Part shown: positions 17,182 to 23,983 of the stretch, in pieces
How the letters are laid out: each line of letters starts with the position of its first letter
Numbering within the stretch: the first letter of the stretch is position 1
DNA from: Candidatus Fermentibacterota bacterium
GTDB lineage: Bacteria; Fermentibacterota; Fermentibacteria; Fermentibacterales; JCC-6
Assembly (NCBI GenBank): GCA_030609965.1
Contig: JAUWSQ010000023.1
Span: 1 to 39,521 of the forward strand
Direction of reading: 5' to 3'
Length of the DNA: 39,521 bases
Notes under the pieces: model-generated
Seen by the model: only the letters and a program-made list of their open reading frames with translations
What the model was told of the DNA's origin: nothing
Database searches by the model: none
Position numbers and translations under genes: made by a program

Positions 17182-18146
17182 TTCTTCTCGCTGTTGGAAT
17201 CGGCTCTCTCCAATATTACGAATGATTTCCTGCCGGATAGCTTGAGCAGCATTTCTCCCAGGAGTCCGAGGGATATGAACTGGAACCCGACCACCAGAAG
17301 GAGCACGCCGAGTAGAAGCAGAGGTCTTCTGCCTATTGGTTCTCCTCCGAACCATAGCACTGTCATGTATACGGAGATTCCGAATCCGGCTAGTGTGAGA
17401 AGGGTTCCTATAGCCCCGAAGAAATGCAGTGGTCTGTAGGAATACCTGTGAAGGAAAAGAACTGTCAGGAGGTCCGAGAACCCCCGGAAAAAGCGGGCCA
17501 TTCCATATTTCGTTTTCCCATATTTCCTGGGCCGGTGGTGTACCACTTTTTCTCCTACTGAGAAGCCCTGTTGTGCTGCAAGCACGGGAGTATATCGATG
17601 CATTTCCCCGTACAGCTCCAGATTTCTGACCACACTGCTTCTGTAAGCTTTTAATCCACAGTTGAAGTCATGGAGTTTTACGCCCGTTGTGAGTTTCACT
17701 GCAAGATTGAACAGTTTCGAAGGAAGGGTCTTGCCGGCAGGATCCTTCCGGTTCTTCTTCCAGCCGCTTACGAGATCGTAGTTCTTCTCCTCCATCACTC
17801 TGATCATATCGAGTATTTCAGATGGATCATCCTGAAGATCGGCATCCATCGTCACCACATATCCGCCCGATGATTCCGTGAAACCAGCTGCAAGAGCTGC
17901 AGCTTTTCCCTGGTTGTTGTTCAGTTTGAGTCCCTTCAGTGGGAACCGGGACGAGAGCTCAACGATACGGTCCCAGGTTCCATCCGTGCTGCCGTCATCG
18001 ATTACTATGATCTCATACAGTACTCCCTGCATGCACTCATCGATCTCCTGTGCAAGCTCGGATATACTTTCTTCTTCGTTGAACGCCGGGATTACGATTG
18101 AAATATCCGGGTTACTGCCGGTTTTTTCCGAAACCAAGTTTATCAC
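17178..18146 (-). CDS. GT2 polyisoprenyl-phosphate glycosyltransferase (DPM1/ArnC/GtrB-like)
   Basis: Inverting GT-A glycosyltransferase that probably transfers a sugar to a polyprenyl phosphate carrier. Residues about 15-230 hold SIVIPAFNEEESI, IDDGSTDGTW, MDADLQDDPSE (the metal-binding DxD-like motif) and FNCGLKAYR. Two hydrophobic helices near the C-terminus (about 230-305) anchor it, as in ArnC/GtrB. The GTG at 18146 overlaps the lpxH stop as GTGA, in keeping with its neighbours. An ATG at 18170 is in frame but has no ribosome site and overlaps more. It probably supplies the lipid-linked sugar for the downstream membrane genes. Confidence 0.87.
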   Translation of the reverse strand: MINLVSEKTGSNPDISIVIPAFNEEESISELAQEIDECMQGVLYEIIVIDDGSTDGTWDRIVELSSRFPLKGLKLNNNQGKAAALAAGFTESSGGYVVTMDADLQDDPSEILDMIRVMEEKNYDLVSGWKKNRKDPAGKTLPSKLFNLAVKLTTGVKLHDFNCGLKAYRSSVVRNLELYGEMHRYTPVLAAQQGFSVGEKVVHHRPRKYGKTKYGMARFFRGFSDLLTVLFLHRYSYRPLHFFGAIGTLLTLAGFGISVYMTVLWFGGEPIGRRPLLLLGVLLLVVGFQFISLGLLGEMLLKLSGRKSFVILERADSNSEKK

Positions 18147-18913
18147 CGCTCCTTCAATTGTTCCGAGCATTCGGGATTGTTACAGGAATATTCAAGAAGT
18201 TCAGGTACTTCCGCACCATCTCCCATATGGAAGTAGGTGAATCTCGTCAGCCAGTCTCCAAGAGAAACATATATATTTTCATCGGTCCTGATAAGAGTGT
18301 CCAGGTGTGTATGACCTGTTATGATGATATAAACACCCTCATCGAATTTTTCATTGATCCATTTCTGCATTCCAGATGGTATCCGATCAAGGTCACGCCT
18401 GAGGATTCTCTTACTGGTATCTGAAAAGTACCTTGCCAGAAAAGTGCCCAGATCCGGATGCAGAAGACTGAACAGAAACCTGCTTATTGCCGATCTCAGG
18501 ACCGGTTTCATAAGCTTGTAACCAATATCACCCGATCCAAGCCCGTCTCCATGAGAAAGAAGCACCTTCTTTCCAGCCAGATCCAGTATCAGATAATCAC
18601 CGAAATGAATAGTGGCTCCGGTTGCTTCAACGAAATGTCTTCCGACCCAGAAATCATGATTTCCGGGAATGAAGTGAAACGCCCAGCCGCTGTCCGTCAG
18701 TTTCCTGATCGAGGAGATGCATCTTTCGTATCCGGATGGTACAACACTTCTGTATTCGAACCAGAAATCGAAGAGATCACCCAGTATCCAGAGTTCACCG
18801 GGATCGAAGGAATCATGGAGGTAATCCAGAAAAGAAATGAATCTTTCCCGGCCTGGATGGAACTCAGGTTCTGGAAAGAGGTGGATATCACTCAGAAAGA
18901 ATCTGTCCATCAT
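18143..18913 (-). CDS. lpxH: UDP-2,3-diacylglucosamine diphosphatase
   Basis: Calcineurin-like metallophosphoesterase that cleaves UDP-2,3-diacylglucosamine to lipid X in lipid A synthesis. The 256-residue product has the five metal-binding blocks in order: FLSDIHL (residues about 6-12), GDLFDFW, GNHDFW, SHGDGL and GHTHLDT. Length and the extra segment after SHGDGL fit LpxH rather than a general phosphatase. It supports an outer membrane with lipid A. The start overlaps the upstream lipoprotein gene by 4 bases and the stop overlaps the GT2 gene by 4. Its presence inside an ECF-headed glycosylation operon is unusual, because lpxH normally sits elsewhere. Confidence 0.9.
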   Translation of the reverse strand: MMDRFFLSDIHLFPEPEFHPGRERFISFLDYLHDSFDPGELWILGDLFDFWFEYRSVVPSGYERCISSIRKLTDSGWAFHFIPGNHDFWVGRHFVEATGATIHFGDYLILDLAGKKVLLSHGDGLGSGDIGYKLMKPVLRSAISRFLFSLLHPDLGTFLARYFSDTSKRILRRDLDRIPSGMQKWINEKFDEGVYIIITGHTHLDTLIRTDENIYVSLGDWLTRFTYFHMGDGAEVPELLEYSCNNPECSEQLKER

Positions 18914-19410
18914 TCTCCACTCTGGATTTGAACCAGAAGCCTTGAAGGTGCTCCAAAACCACTTTCTGAGAACACTTCACCGTTTGAGGTCATAATTAGG
19001 CAGGATGGCAGAATACTGGTATCTATCACCTCCATAACGGCCGAATCAGCCAGGAAAACCGGCAAAGATATCTCCATATTGTTCACTACCCGCTGAGCAT
19101 GGTTGCGTGATTCATGGTCCGGCTGCAGCGGCAGTACAAGATAGAGGGTATCAAGTGCAGCCAGAAAACGTAGATCATCCTGCATATCTGCATATTTACC
19201 GAGAGGAAGCCAGTAATAGAAGATCACATCAGTTTCCGGAAGAGCCTGTACAGTATCCCCTGTGGGAGCAATCAGAATACCGGGCAGCTGCACAGTAAGA
19301 GGACCTGTGGACGTTGAGTCGATATCGCCCGATTCAACTTCATCCGTTCTCTCATCGCAGCCGCAGAAGGGAATAAGAGCAACCAGAATCAGAACAATTA
19401 TTTTTTTCAT
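18910..19410 (-). CDS. Thioredoxin-fold-like lipoprotein lacking the CxxC motif
   Basis: A 166-residue probable lipoprotein. The ATG at 19410 is preferred because it opens a compact signal, MKKIIVLILVALIPFCGC, ending in a lipobox. An upstream ATG at 19482 would put 24 extra residues before it. The mature part has beta strands and a late TSILPSCLIMTSNGEVF stretch that resembles the cis-proline region of TlpA/AhpC-type thioredoxin folds. The position where WCxxC would be expected reads YYWLPLGKYA, with no cysteines. The fold call is by eye and moderate. It lies between a small membrane protein gene and lpxH. A role as a redox-inactive binding or sensing protein is an inference. Confidence 0.6.
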   Translation of the reverse strand: MKKIIVLILVALIPFCGCDERTDEVESGDIDSTSTGPLTVQLPGILIAPTGDTVQALPETDVIFYYWLPLGKYADMQDDLRFLAALDTLYLVLPLQPDHESRNHAQRVVNNMEISLPVFLADSAVMEVIDTSILPSCLIMTSNGEVFSESGFGAPSRLLVQIQSGE

Positions 19411-19474
19411 TGTGATATCATCTTTCCGTTCATGAACAATCAACTTCATAATAAACTGCATAGATCTTTGGAAA

Positions 19475-19933
19475 TCAGCCATCAGTAATAATAGAAAACA
19501 GGTTGACAGGCCATGATTCGGAGTTTTGCTGATGCAATAGAACTAAGGCTTCGGAATCCCGCACGAAAGATGTGAAACGAAGGTGGTTCACTGCACTCGC
19601 ATCTGACGGAATGCTCAAGGGTGAAATAATCCTGACGAGAACATCGCCTGTTTCAACATCTCTCGCTGTAATAAGTCGAAAAGGGTATAAATCATGCACC
19701 CCGAAGGCTACACAGCCGGGCATAGGAGGTTCAACCGCGTCCCAGATCCACCAGTTGCCGGGCCAGGCAGAATCGGATAAAGAAAGCACCGATGCATGAA
19801 CGGCTATATCTTCTCGGTTTGTGAATGTGGTCGCAGGTTTCCTGAAAAGCAGAAGCACTGATGCAAGAAGCAGAAACACTATTATCTGCGGTAATACCCG
19901 GTTCACTGTCGAATACGGTCTCCGGGGAATCAT
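19475..19933 (-). CDS. Single-pass membrane hypothetical protein of the ECF operon
   Basis: A 152-residue protein starting at the ATG at 19933, which overlaps the anti-sigma stop (ATGA). The longer frame to 20056 lies over the anti-sigma gene. One hydrophobic helix, VLPQIIVFLLLASVLLL, near residues 13-30 is followed by an outside domain rich in Trp and Asp (WPGNWWIWDAVEPPMPGC). I do not recognise the family. Position directly after the sigma/anti-sigma pair suggests a partner in signalling or a regulated envelope protein, but this is inferred from order alone. Confidence 0.65.
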   Translation of the reverse strand: MIPRRPYSTVNRVLPQIIVFLLLASVLLLFRKPATTFTNREDIAVHASVLSLSDSAWPGNWWIWDAVEPPMPGCVAFGVHDLYPFRLITARDVETGDVLVRIISPLSIPSDASAVNHLRFTSFVRDSEALVLLHQQNSESWPVNLFSIITDG

Positions 19934-20151
19934 GCATTTGCCAGTATGCTTGAAACCGCGGTCTGCAGCTCGGATGGAGCTTCGTACAGCATGAAATCCC
20001 TCATGGTTGTCTGAATGTGTGCAGTCTGTCTGAAAAACTCCTGGCAATTCATGCATTCATCCATATGATCCATAAGAGGTTTATAATGTTCTGCAGCAAG
20101 CTCTCCAGATATGTAATCGTGCATACTTAAATGAGCATCCTCACAGGTCAT
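19930..20151 (-). CDS. Zinc-finger anti-sigma factor (ZAS domain), short
   Basis: A 73-residue protein with the HxxxCxxC signature in HMDECMNC (residues about 28-35) and an N-terminal MTCEDAHLSMHDYISGEL, typical of zinc-containing anti-sigma domains that hold an ECF sigma factor inactive. There is no membrane segment, so it is either a soluble redox- or ligand-responsive anti-sigma or depends on the next gene product for membrane attachment. It starts one base after the sigma factor stop, and its own stop overlaps the next gene. Confidence 0.85.
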   Translation of the reverse strand: MTCEDAHLSMHDYISGELAAEHYKPLMDHMDECMNCQEFFRQTAHIQTTMRDFMLYEAPSELQTAVSSILANA

Positions 20152-20152
20152 A

Positions 20153-20710
20153 TTAACTTCCCCCCATAGCTACGTTTTTCCAATCGGCAAGTAGATTACG
20201 CAGTATTAACCTGCCTCTGTGTATTCTCGACCTTACTGTGCCAATCGGAATATCAAGGATAGTTGCGATATCCGCATAGGAAAACCCCTGTACGTCGCAG
20301 AGTATCACGGTATCCCTGAACTCATCGGGAAGATTTTCGATAGCCCTGGCTATATCTTCTTTCAGAAGATTATCAAGACATTTGACACTCGGGTCGGGAC
20401 CGTGCTTTCTCAACTCCGAAATATCTTCCCTGGTCATCTGTTCTATCCATTCCCCAGCCATGCCAGCAGGTTTCCTGCTCATCTTTCTGATTTTATTCAG
20501 AAACGTATTTCGCATTATCGTAAACAACCATGCGCCGGCATTTGTTCCTATAGAGTACTGCTTCTCAGATTTAAGCGCATTCAGATAAGTATCCTGAACA
20601 AGGTCTGATGCATCTTCACCGTTCTTACAGAGATGCATCGCATATCCGTAGAGCCTGTCAAGGTGACAGAGAACTTCCTTCTCAAAAATCTTTCTCCGCT
20701 TGCTTTTCAT
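20153..20710 (-). CDS. ECF-type RNA polymerase sigma-70 factor
   Basis: A 185-residue alternative sigma factor. Region 2 includes LYGYAMHLCKNGEDASDLVQ, the DLVQDTYLNAL core-binding helix and GAWLFTIMRNTFLNKIRK. Region 4 has LPDEFRDTVILCDVQGFSYADIA and the recognition helix IPIGTVRSRIHRGR. The ATG at 20710 is chosen because GGGAG lies four bases upstream; in-frame extension to 20767 lacks a ribosome site. It is the first gene of an eleven-gene run and is followed by its anti-sigma, so it probably controls the operon in response to an envelope signal. Confidence 0.93.
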   Translation of the reverse strand: MKSKRRKIFEKEVLCHLDRLYGYAMHLCKNGEDASDLVQDTYLNALKSEKQYSIGTNAGAWLFTIMRNTFLNKIRKMSRKPAGMAGEWIEQMTREDISELRKHGPDPSVKCLDNLLKEDIARAIENLPDEFRDTVILCDVQGFSYADIATILDIPIGTVRSRIHRGRLILRNLLADWKNVAMGGS

Positions 20711-21007
20711 ATTACTCCCAATATATGATTTCCGTTGGTAGTAAACTAGCAAACGAAGCATACACATGCCAATAGGTTACCATCCAGCACAACCTGTAGT
20801 AGTGACCCCTTGCCAAAGGCACAAAATATTGATAGTCTACCCCTGTAGACAGGATTTTATCTTGTGTATTCGATCTGGATTTACATGGCAGTTTAAATCC
20901 CTTTTTTACTGAAAACGGGAATGTAGTTTAAGAAATGCAGATTGATCACTGATTTTTGAAATATCTGTGTTGAAATACCCCGAATTCATAGGGGCAGGAG
21001 GGTATAG
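20711..21007. promoter_or_regulatory. Divergent control region between ECF sigma gene and nrdJ
   Basis: This 297-base gap must hold promoters for both directions. It contains a perfect inverted repeat GTCTAC-CCCT-GTAGAC (20835-20850). Just beside it is ACAAAATATTGAT (20821-20833), loosely like an NrdR box. CCCC-loop-GGGG (20978-20994) lies immediately before the nrdJ ribosome site. No cobalamin riboswitch conserved box was seen. I could not place a confident -35/-10 pair or an ECF-type promoter. Confidence 0.4.
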
Positions 21008-23419
21008 TTGGCAGAGTTCCATCTGCAAAGTGATTTATTCTCACAAACGGACAGCAAGGAACAGGTTGTCGAGGGAGAATGCCCTTCATCGGATTTCAAG
21101 GGTTTGATCGAACCTGAGTTCACAGCTAATGCGCACACTGTTCTGAGAAAACGTTACCTGAAAAGATCAGCCTCCGGGGAAATCCTTGAGAAACCCGCGG
21201 ATATGCTTCTTCGTGTTGCTGAAGCAGTTGCATCGGCAGAGGAGAAGTTCGGGAATGATGTCCAGCAGATGACGATAGCATTCTATAACATGATCGCAAA
21301 GAAGGAATTTTTTCCCAATTCACCAACACTTATGAACGCCGGGCGTGAACTCGGCCAGCTTTCAGCGTGCTTTGTTCTTCCTGTAGAAGACAGTATGGAT
21401 AGCATATTTTCTGCTGTTAAGAATACTGCTCTGATTCACAAAAGCGGCGGGGGAACAGGGTTCTCATTCTCGAAGATACGTCCCGAGAACGACACGGTAA
21501 TGTCAACAAAGGGTGTTTCCAGCGGTCCGATTTCCTTTATGAATGTCTTTGATCAGGCCACCGAAACCGTCAAGCAGGGGGGAGTACGCCGGGGGGCGAA
21601 TATGGCGGTACTCAGGGTGGATCATCCGGATATCGACGAATTCATAAATGTGAAACGTAATATGGATAAGCTGAATAACTTCAATCTCTCTGTTGCGGCT
21701 ACCGATGAATTCATGGATGCAGTCGAAAGGGGATCAAAGTACAGTATTGTAAACCCCAGAAACGGTGAGATAGTCGGTTCAAAGGATGCAAATGAAGTAT
21801 TCGATGCCATTGTTGATTCCGCCTGGAATTCAGGGGAACCAGGTTTGATCTTCATTGACCGCATGAACGACGCGAACCCTACCCCGCATATTGCCCAAAT
21901 CGAAGCGACAAATCCATGTGGAGAGCAACCGTTGCTTCCGTATGAAGCTTGTAATCTCGGCTCTGTTAATGTCTCTGTTATGACAGACAGGAGCGATAGC
22001 GGCAAATTCCGCATGAACTGGAACAGACTTGAAGTAACCGTGAATACTGCTGTAAGATTTCTGGACGATGTTATTGAGATCAATAGGTACCCTCTTCCGG
22101 AGATTGCTGAAATGGTGGCAGGTAACAGGAAAATCGGCCTTGGTATTATGGGCTTTGCCGATCTTCTTTTCAAACTTGGAATACCGTACGATTCCGAAGA
22201 AGCACTGCTGTTCGCAGAAGAACTCATGAGTTTCGTTGCGGAAAAGGGAAGAAAAACAAGTATTGAACTGGCCAGGGAAAGAGGGCCGTTTCCGAATTTC
22301 AAGGGAAGTGTATACGATAACAAACATATGCAGCCGCTTCGTAACGCAACCATCACTACAATAGCTCCAACCGGTTCGATCAGTATCCTTGCAGGCTGTT
22401 CGGGCGGTATTGAACCCGTGTTTGCTCTGGTTTTCACCAGAAGCAATCTTCTTGACGAGGATGATGAACTGCATGAGATAGTACCCGAATTCGGAAGAAT
22501 TGCCAGGGAACAGAACTTCTTTTCAAATGAAGTATTTGCGCATATTGCTGAAAAGGGGACCTGCCAGGGAATTCTGGAGATTCCCAGGGATATTCAGAGG
22601 TTATTCGTCACTTCACATGATATCTCTCCGGCATACCACGTAAGAATGCAGGCCGCTTTCCAGAAATACACTGATAACGCTGTTTCAAAAACAGTGAATC
22701 TTCCCGAGAAGGCTTCGCGCAAAAGTGTAGCTGAGGTTTTCAAACTTTCACGCAGGCTTGGGTGCAAAGGTATTACAGTCTACCGGGATAAGAGCAGGGA
22801 TAAACAGGTTCTTAACCTTGCGAAATCAAAGGAAGCAGAAAAGGCCGATGATATTGCGTTGCCATCAGTTCCCATAGGTCCACGTGACAGGGGGGACGTA
22901 ACTTCAGGGATAACAAGAAGAATCAGAACCGGTTGCGGCAAACTTTATATAACTATTAATATGGATGAAAATGGTCCGGTTGAGCTGTTTTCTCAGATGG
23001 GAAAAGCCGGCGGATGTGCCGCCAGCCAGTCTGAAGCAATAAGCAGACTGGTTTCACTTGCCTTGAGATCAGGCATCAGACCACAGGCGATAGTGAAGGA
23101 GCTCAAGGGAATAAGCTGCCATAGGATCGTCTGGCAGGGCGGCAACAGGATTCTTTCATGTGCTGATGCTATCGGGCAGACAATTGAATGGTATATCGAT
23201 GAAAAAATGCATGTATCACCCATGAATAATACGTATACCATTCAGTCCATAGAACCAGTACAGGAAGAGGAAAATGACCATATAACTGATGATGGTCTGA
23301 GCGATGAAGAGGTTGTTGAAAACCTTGCTGGAGCATGTCCTATGTGCGGAGGACCTCTTAAATACGAATCAGGCTGTGTGGCCTGTGCTCTCAATTGCGG
23401 TTACTCGGAGTGCGGCTGA
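21008..23419 (+). CDS. nrdJ: Class II (B12-dependent) ribonucleotide reductase
   Basis: Makes deoxyribonucleotides using adenosylcobalamin, without oxygen. The TTG start at 21008 follows AGGAGGG by five bases and gives 803 residues. Seen in order: SACFVLPVEDSMDS with the first redox cysteine, GGGTGFSFSKIRP, GGVRRGANMAVL, ATNPCGEQPLLPYEACNLGS with the active-site cysteine, IAPTGSISILAGCSGG, and a C-terminal half-domain. The end has the zinc-ribbon-like CPMCGG and CVACALNCGYSECG typical of long NrdJ proteins. It is divergent from the ECF operon and followed by a PC4-domain gene. Confidence 0.96.
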   Translation: MAEFHLQSDLFSQTDSKEQVVEGECPSSDFKGLIEPEFTANAHTVLRKRYLKRSASGEILEKPADMLLRVAEAVASAEEKFGNDVQQMTIAFYNMIAKKEFFPNSPTLMNAGRELGQLSACFVLPVEDSMDSIFSAVKNTALIHKSGGGTGFSFSKIRPENDTVMSTKGVSSGPISFMNVFDQATETVKQGGVRRGANMAVLRVDHPDIDEFINVKRNMDKLNNFNLSVAATDEFMDAVERGSKYSIVNPRNGEIVGSKDANEVFDAIVDSAWNSGEPGLIFIDRMNDANPTPHIAQIEATNPCGEQPLLPYEACNLGSVNVSVMTDRSDSGKFRMNWNRLEVTVNTAVRFLDDVIEINRYPLPEIAEMVAGNRKIGLGIMGFADLLFKLGIPYDSEEALLFAEELMSFVAEKGRKTSIELARERGPFPNFKGSVYDNKHMQPLRNATITTIAPTGSISILAGCSGGIEPVFALVFTRSNLLDEDDELHEIVPEFGRIAREQNFFSNEVFAHIAEKGTCQGILEIPRDIQRLFVTSHDISPAYHVRMQAAFQKYTDNAVSKTVNLPEKASRKSVAEVFKLSRRLGCKGITVYRDKSRDKQVLNLAKSKEAEKADDIALPSVPIGPRDRGDVTSGITRRIRTGCGKLYITINMDENGPVELFSQMGKAGGCAASQSEAISRLVSLALRSGIRPQAIVKELKGISCHRIVWQGGNRILSCADAIGQTIEWYIDEKMHVSPMNNTYTIQSIEPVQEEENDHITDDGLSDEEVVENLAGACPMCGGPLKYESGCVACALNCGYSECG

Positions 23420-23501
23420 TAACACCACCTCCTTTCCGGATATTTATCAGATCATAAATTGACTTTACATTTGACCTGCAGCGAATCTTATGATAATCTA
23501 C

Positions 23502-23517
23502 AGCCCTGCACAGGGCT
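23502..23517. other. Short perfect palindrome in the nrdJ-PC4 gap
   Basis: AGCCCTGCACAGGGCT forms a 7-bp perfect inverted repeat with a two-base centre. The T tract after it is weak, so a terminator for nrdJ or an operator are both possible. Confidence 0.3.
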
Positions 23518-23596
23518 TGCATTTCACCTGCTCTTTTCATTAGACTTCCGATTCAACCAGAATAAGTGGATTATCACATTATTGAATGGAGGAACT

Positions 23597-23812
23597 GTGG
23601 AGAAGATGATCAAGGACATAGAAAAAGGAGAGGATCTGATCAGAGTCGAGCTCTCCGAATTCAAGGGGAATCAGTACGTAGGCGTCAGGATTTACTATAT
23701 GGACGATAAGGGAGACTGGAAGCCAACCCGCAAGGGGCTTACACTGGTTCCCGAAGTGATGGTTCAGGTTCGTGATGCGCTAAGTAAGGCGCTTGAAGAT
23801 CTAGGAGCCTGA
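23597..23812 (+). CDS. PC4/YdbC-like small nucleic-acid-binding protein
   Basis: A 71-residue protein of the PC4 (transcriptional coactivator p15) type, which binds single-stranded DNA as a dimer. The core is RVELSEFKGNQYVGVRIYY, then DDKGDWKPTRKGLTL and a C-terminal helix PEVMVQVRDALSKAL, the usual PC4 layout. GTG at 23597 is chosen because GGAGGA lies three bases upstream; the ATG at 23606 is an alternative, and the open frame to 23459 has no ribosome site. Its last two codons and stop fall within the left end of MITE-like copy 2. Confidence 0.82.
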   Translation: MEKMIKDIEKGEDLIRVELSEFKGNQYVGVRIYYMDDKGDWKPTRKGLTLVPEVMVQVRDALSKALEDLGA

Positions 23813-23961
23813 CCGACAATGAAGCATTGGCATAAAACCCACTCAGCTGGCTATAATCCCCGCATATTCTCGTCAAATACTTCCAGTATTATCCTCAAAT
23901 CTGCGAGTATTCTATCTAAGCTGCAGGCACTTCTGCTCAATGCACATTATCGGACAGGCTC
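23805..23961 (+). mobile_element. MITE-like repeat, copy 2 (upstream of tex)
   Basis: A 157-bp copy of the repeat also found at 6183 and 34111, and the most diverged of the three. The left end is GAGCCTGACCGACAATG and the right end is CATTATCGGACAGGCTC, inverted complements of each other with few mismatches. The first eight bases overlap the end of the PC4-domain gene, and the right end is 22 bases before the first possible tex start. Flanking tetramers (CTAG and CCTG) do not form a clear target duplication. Confidence 0.83.
23827..23857 (+). promoter_or_regulatory. Promoter-like pair inside MITE copy 2, reading towards tex
   Basis: TTGGCA (23827-23832) and TATAAT (23852-23857), 19-base spacer, the same as in copy 1 despite divergence elsewhere in the element. 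It would drive tex with a leader of about 120-150 bases. Confidence 0.4.
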
Positions 23962-23983
23962 CCTGGGATAGATTTCCAGTCAG

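Noticed and set aside
17182..17355. N-terminal extension of the GT4 protein
   Set aside because: Lies over the GT2 gene; the family N-terminus starts exactly at 17181.
20768..21007. Cobalamin riboswitch controlling nrdJ
   Set aside because: None of the conserved B12-box segments could be seen.
21622..22474. Long antisense frames under nrdJ
   Set aside because: Mirror the codon pattern of nrdJ; no start signals or family resemblance.
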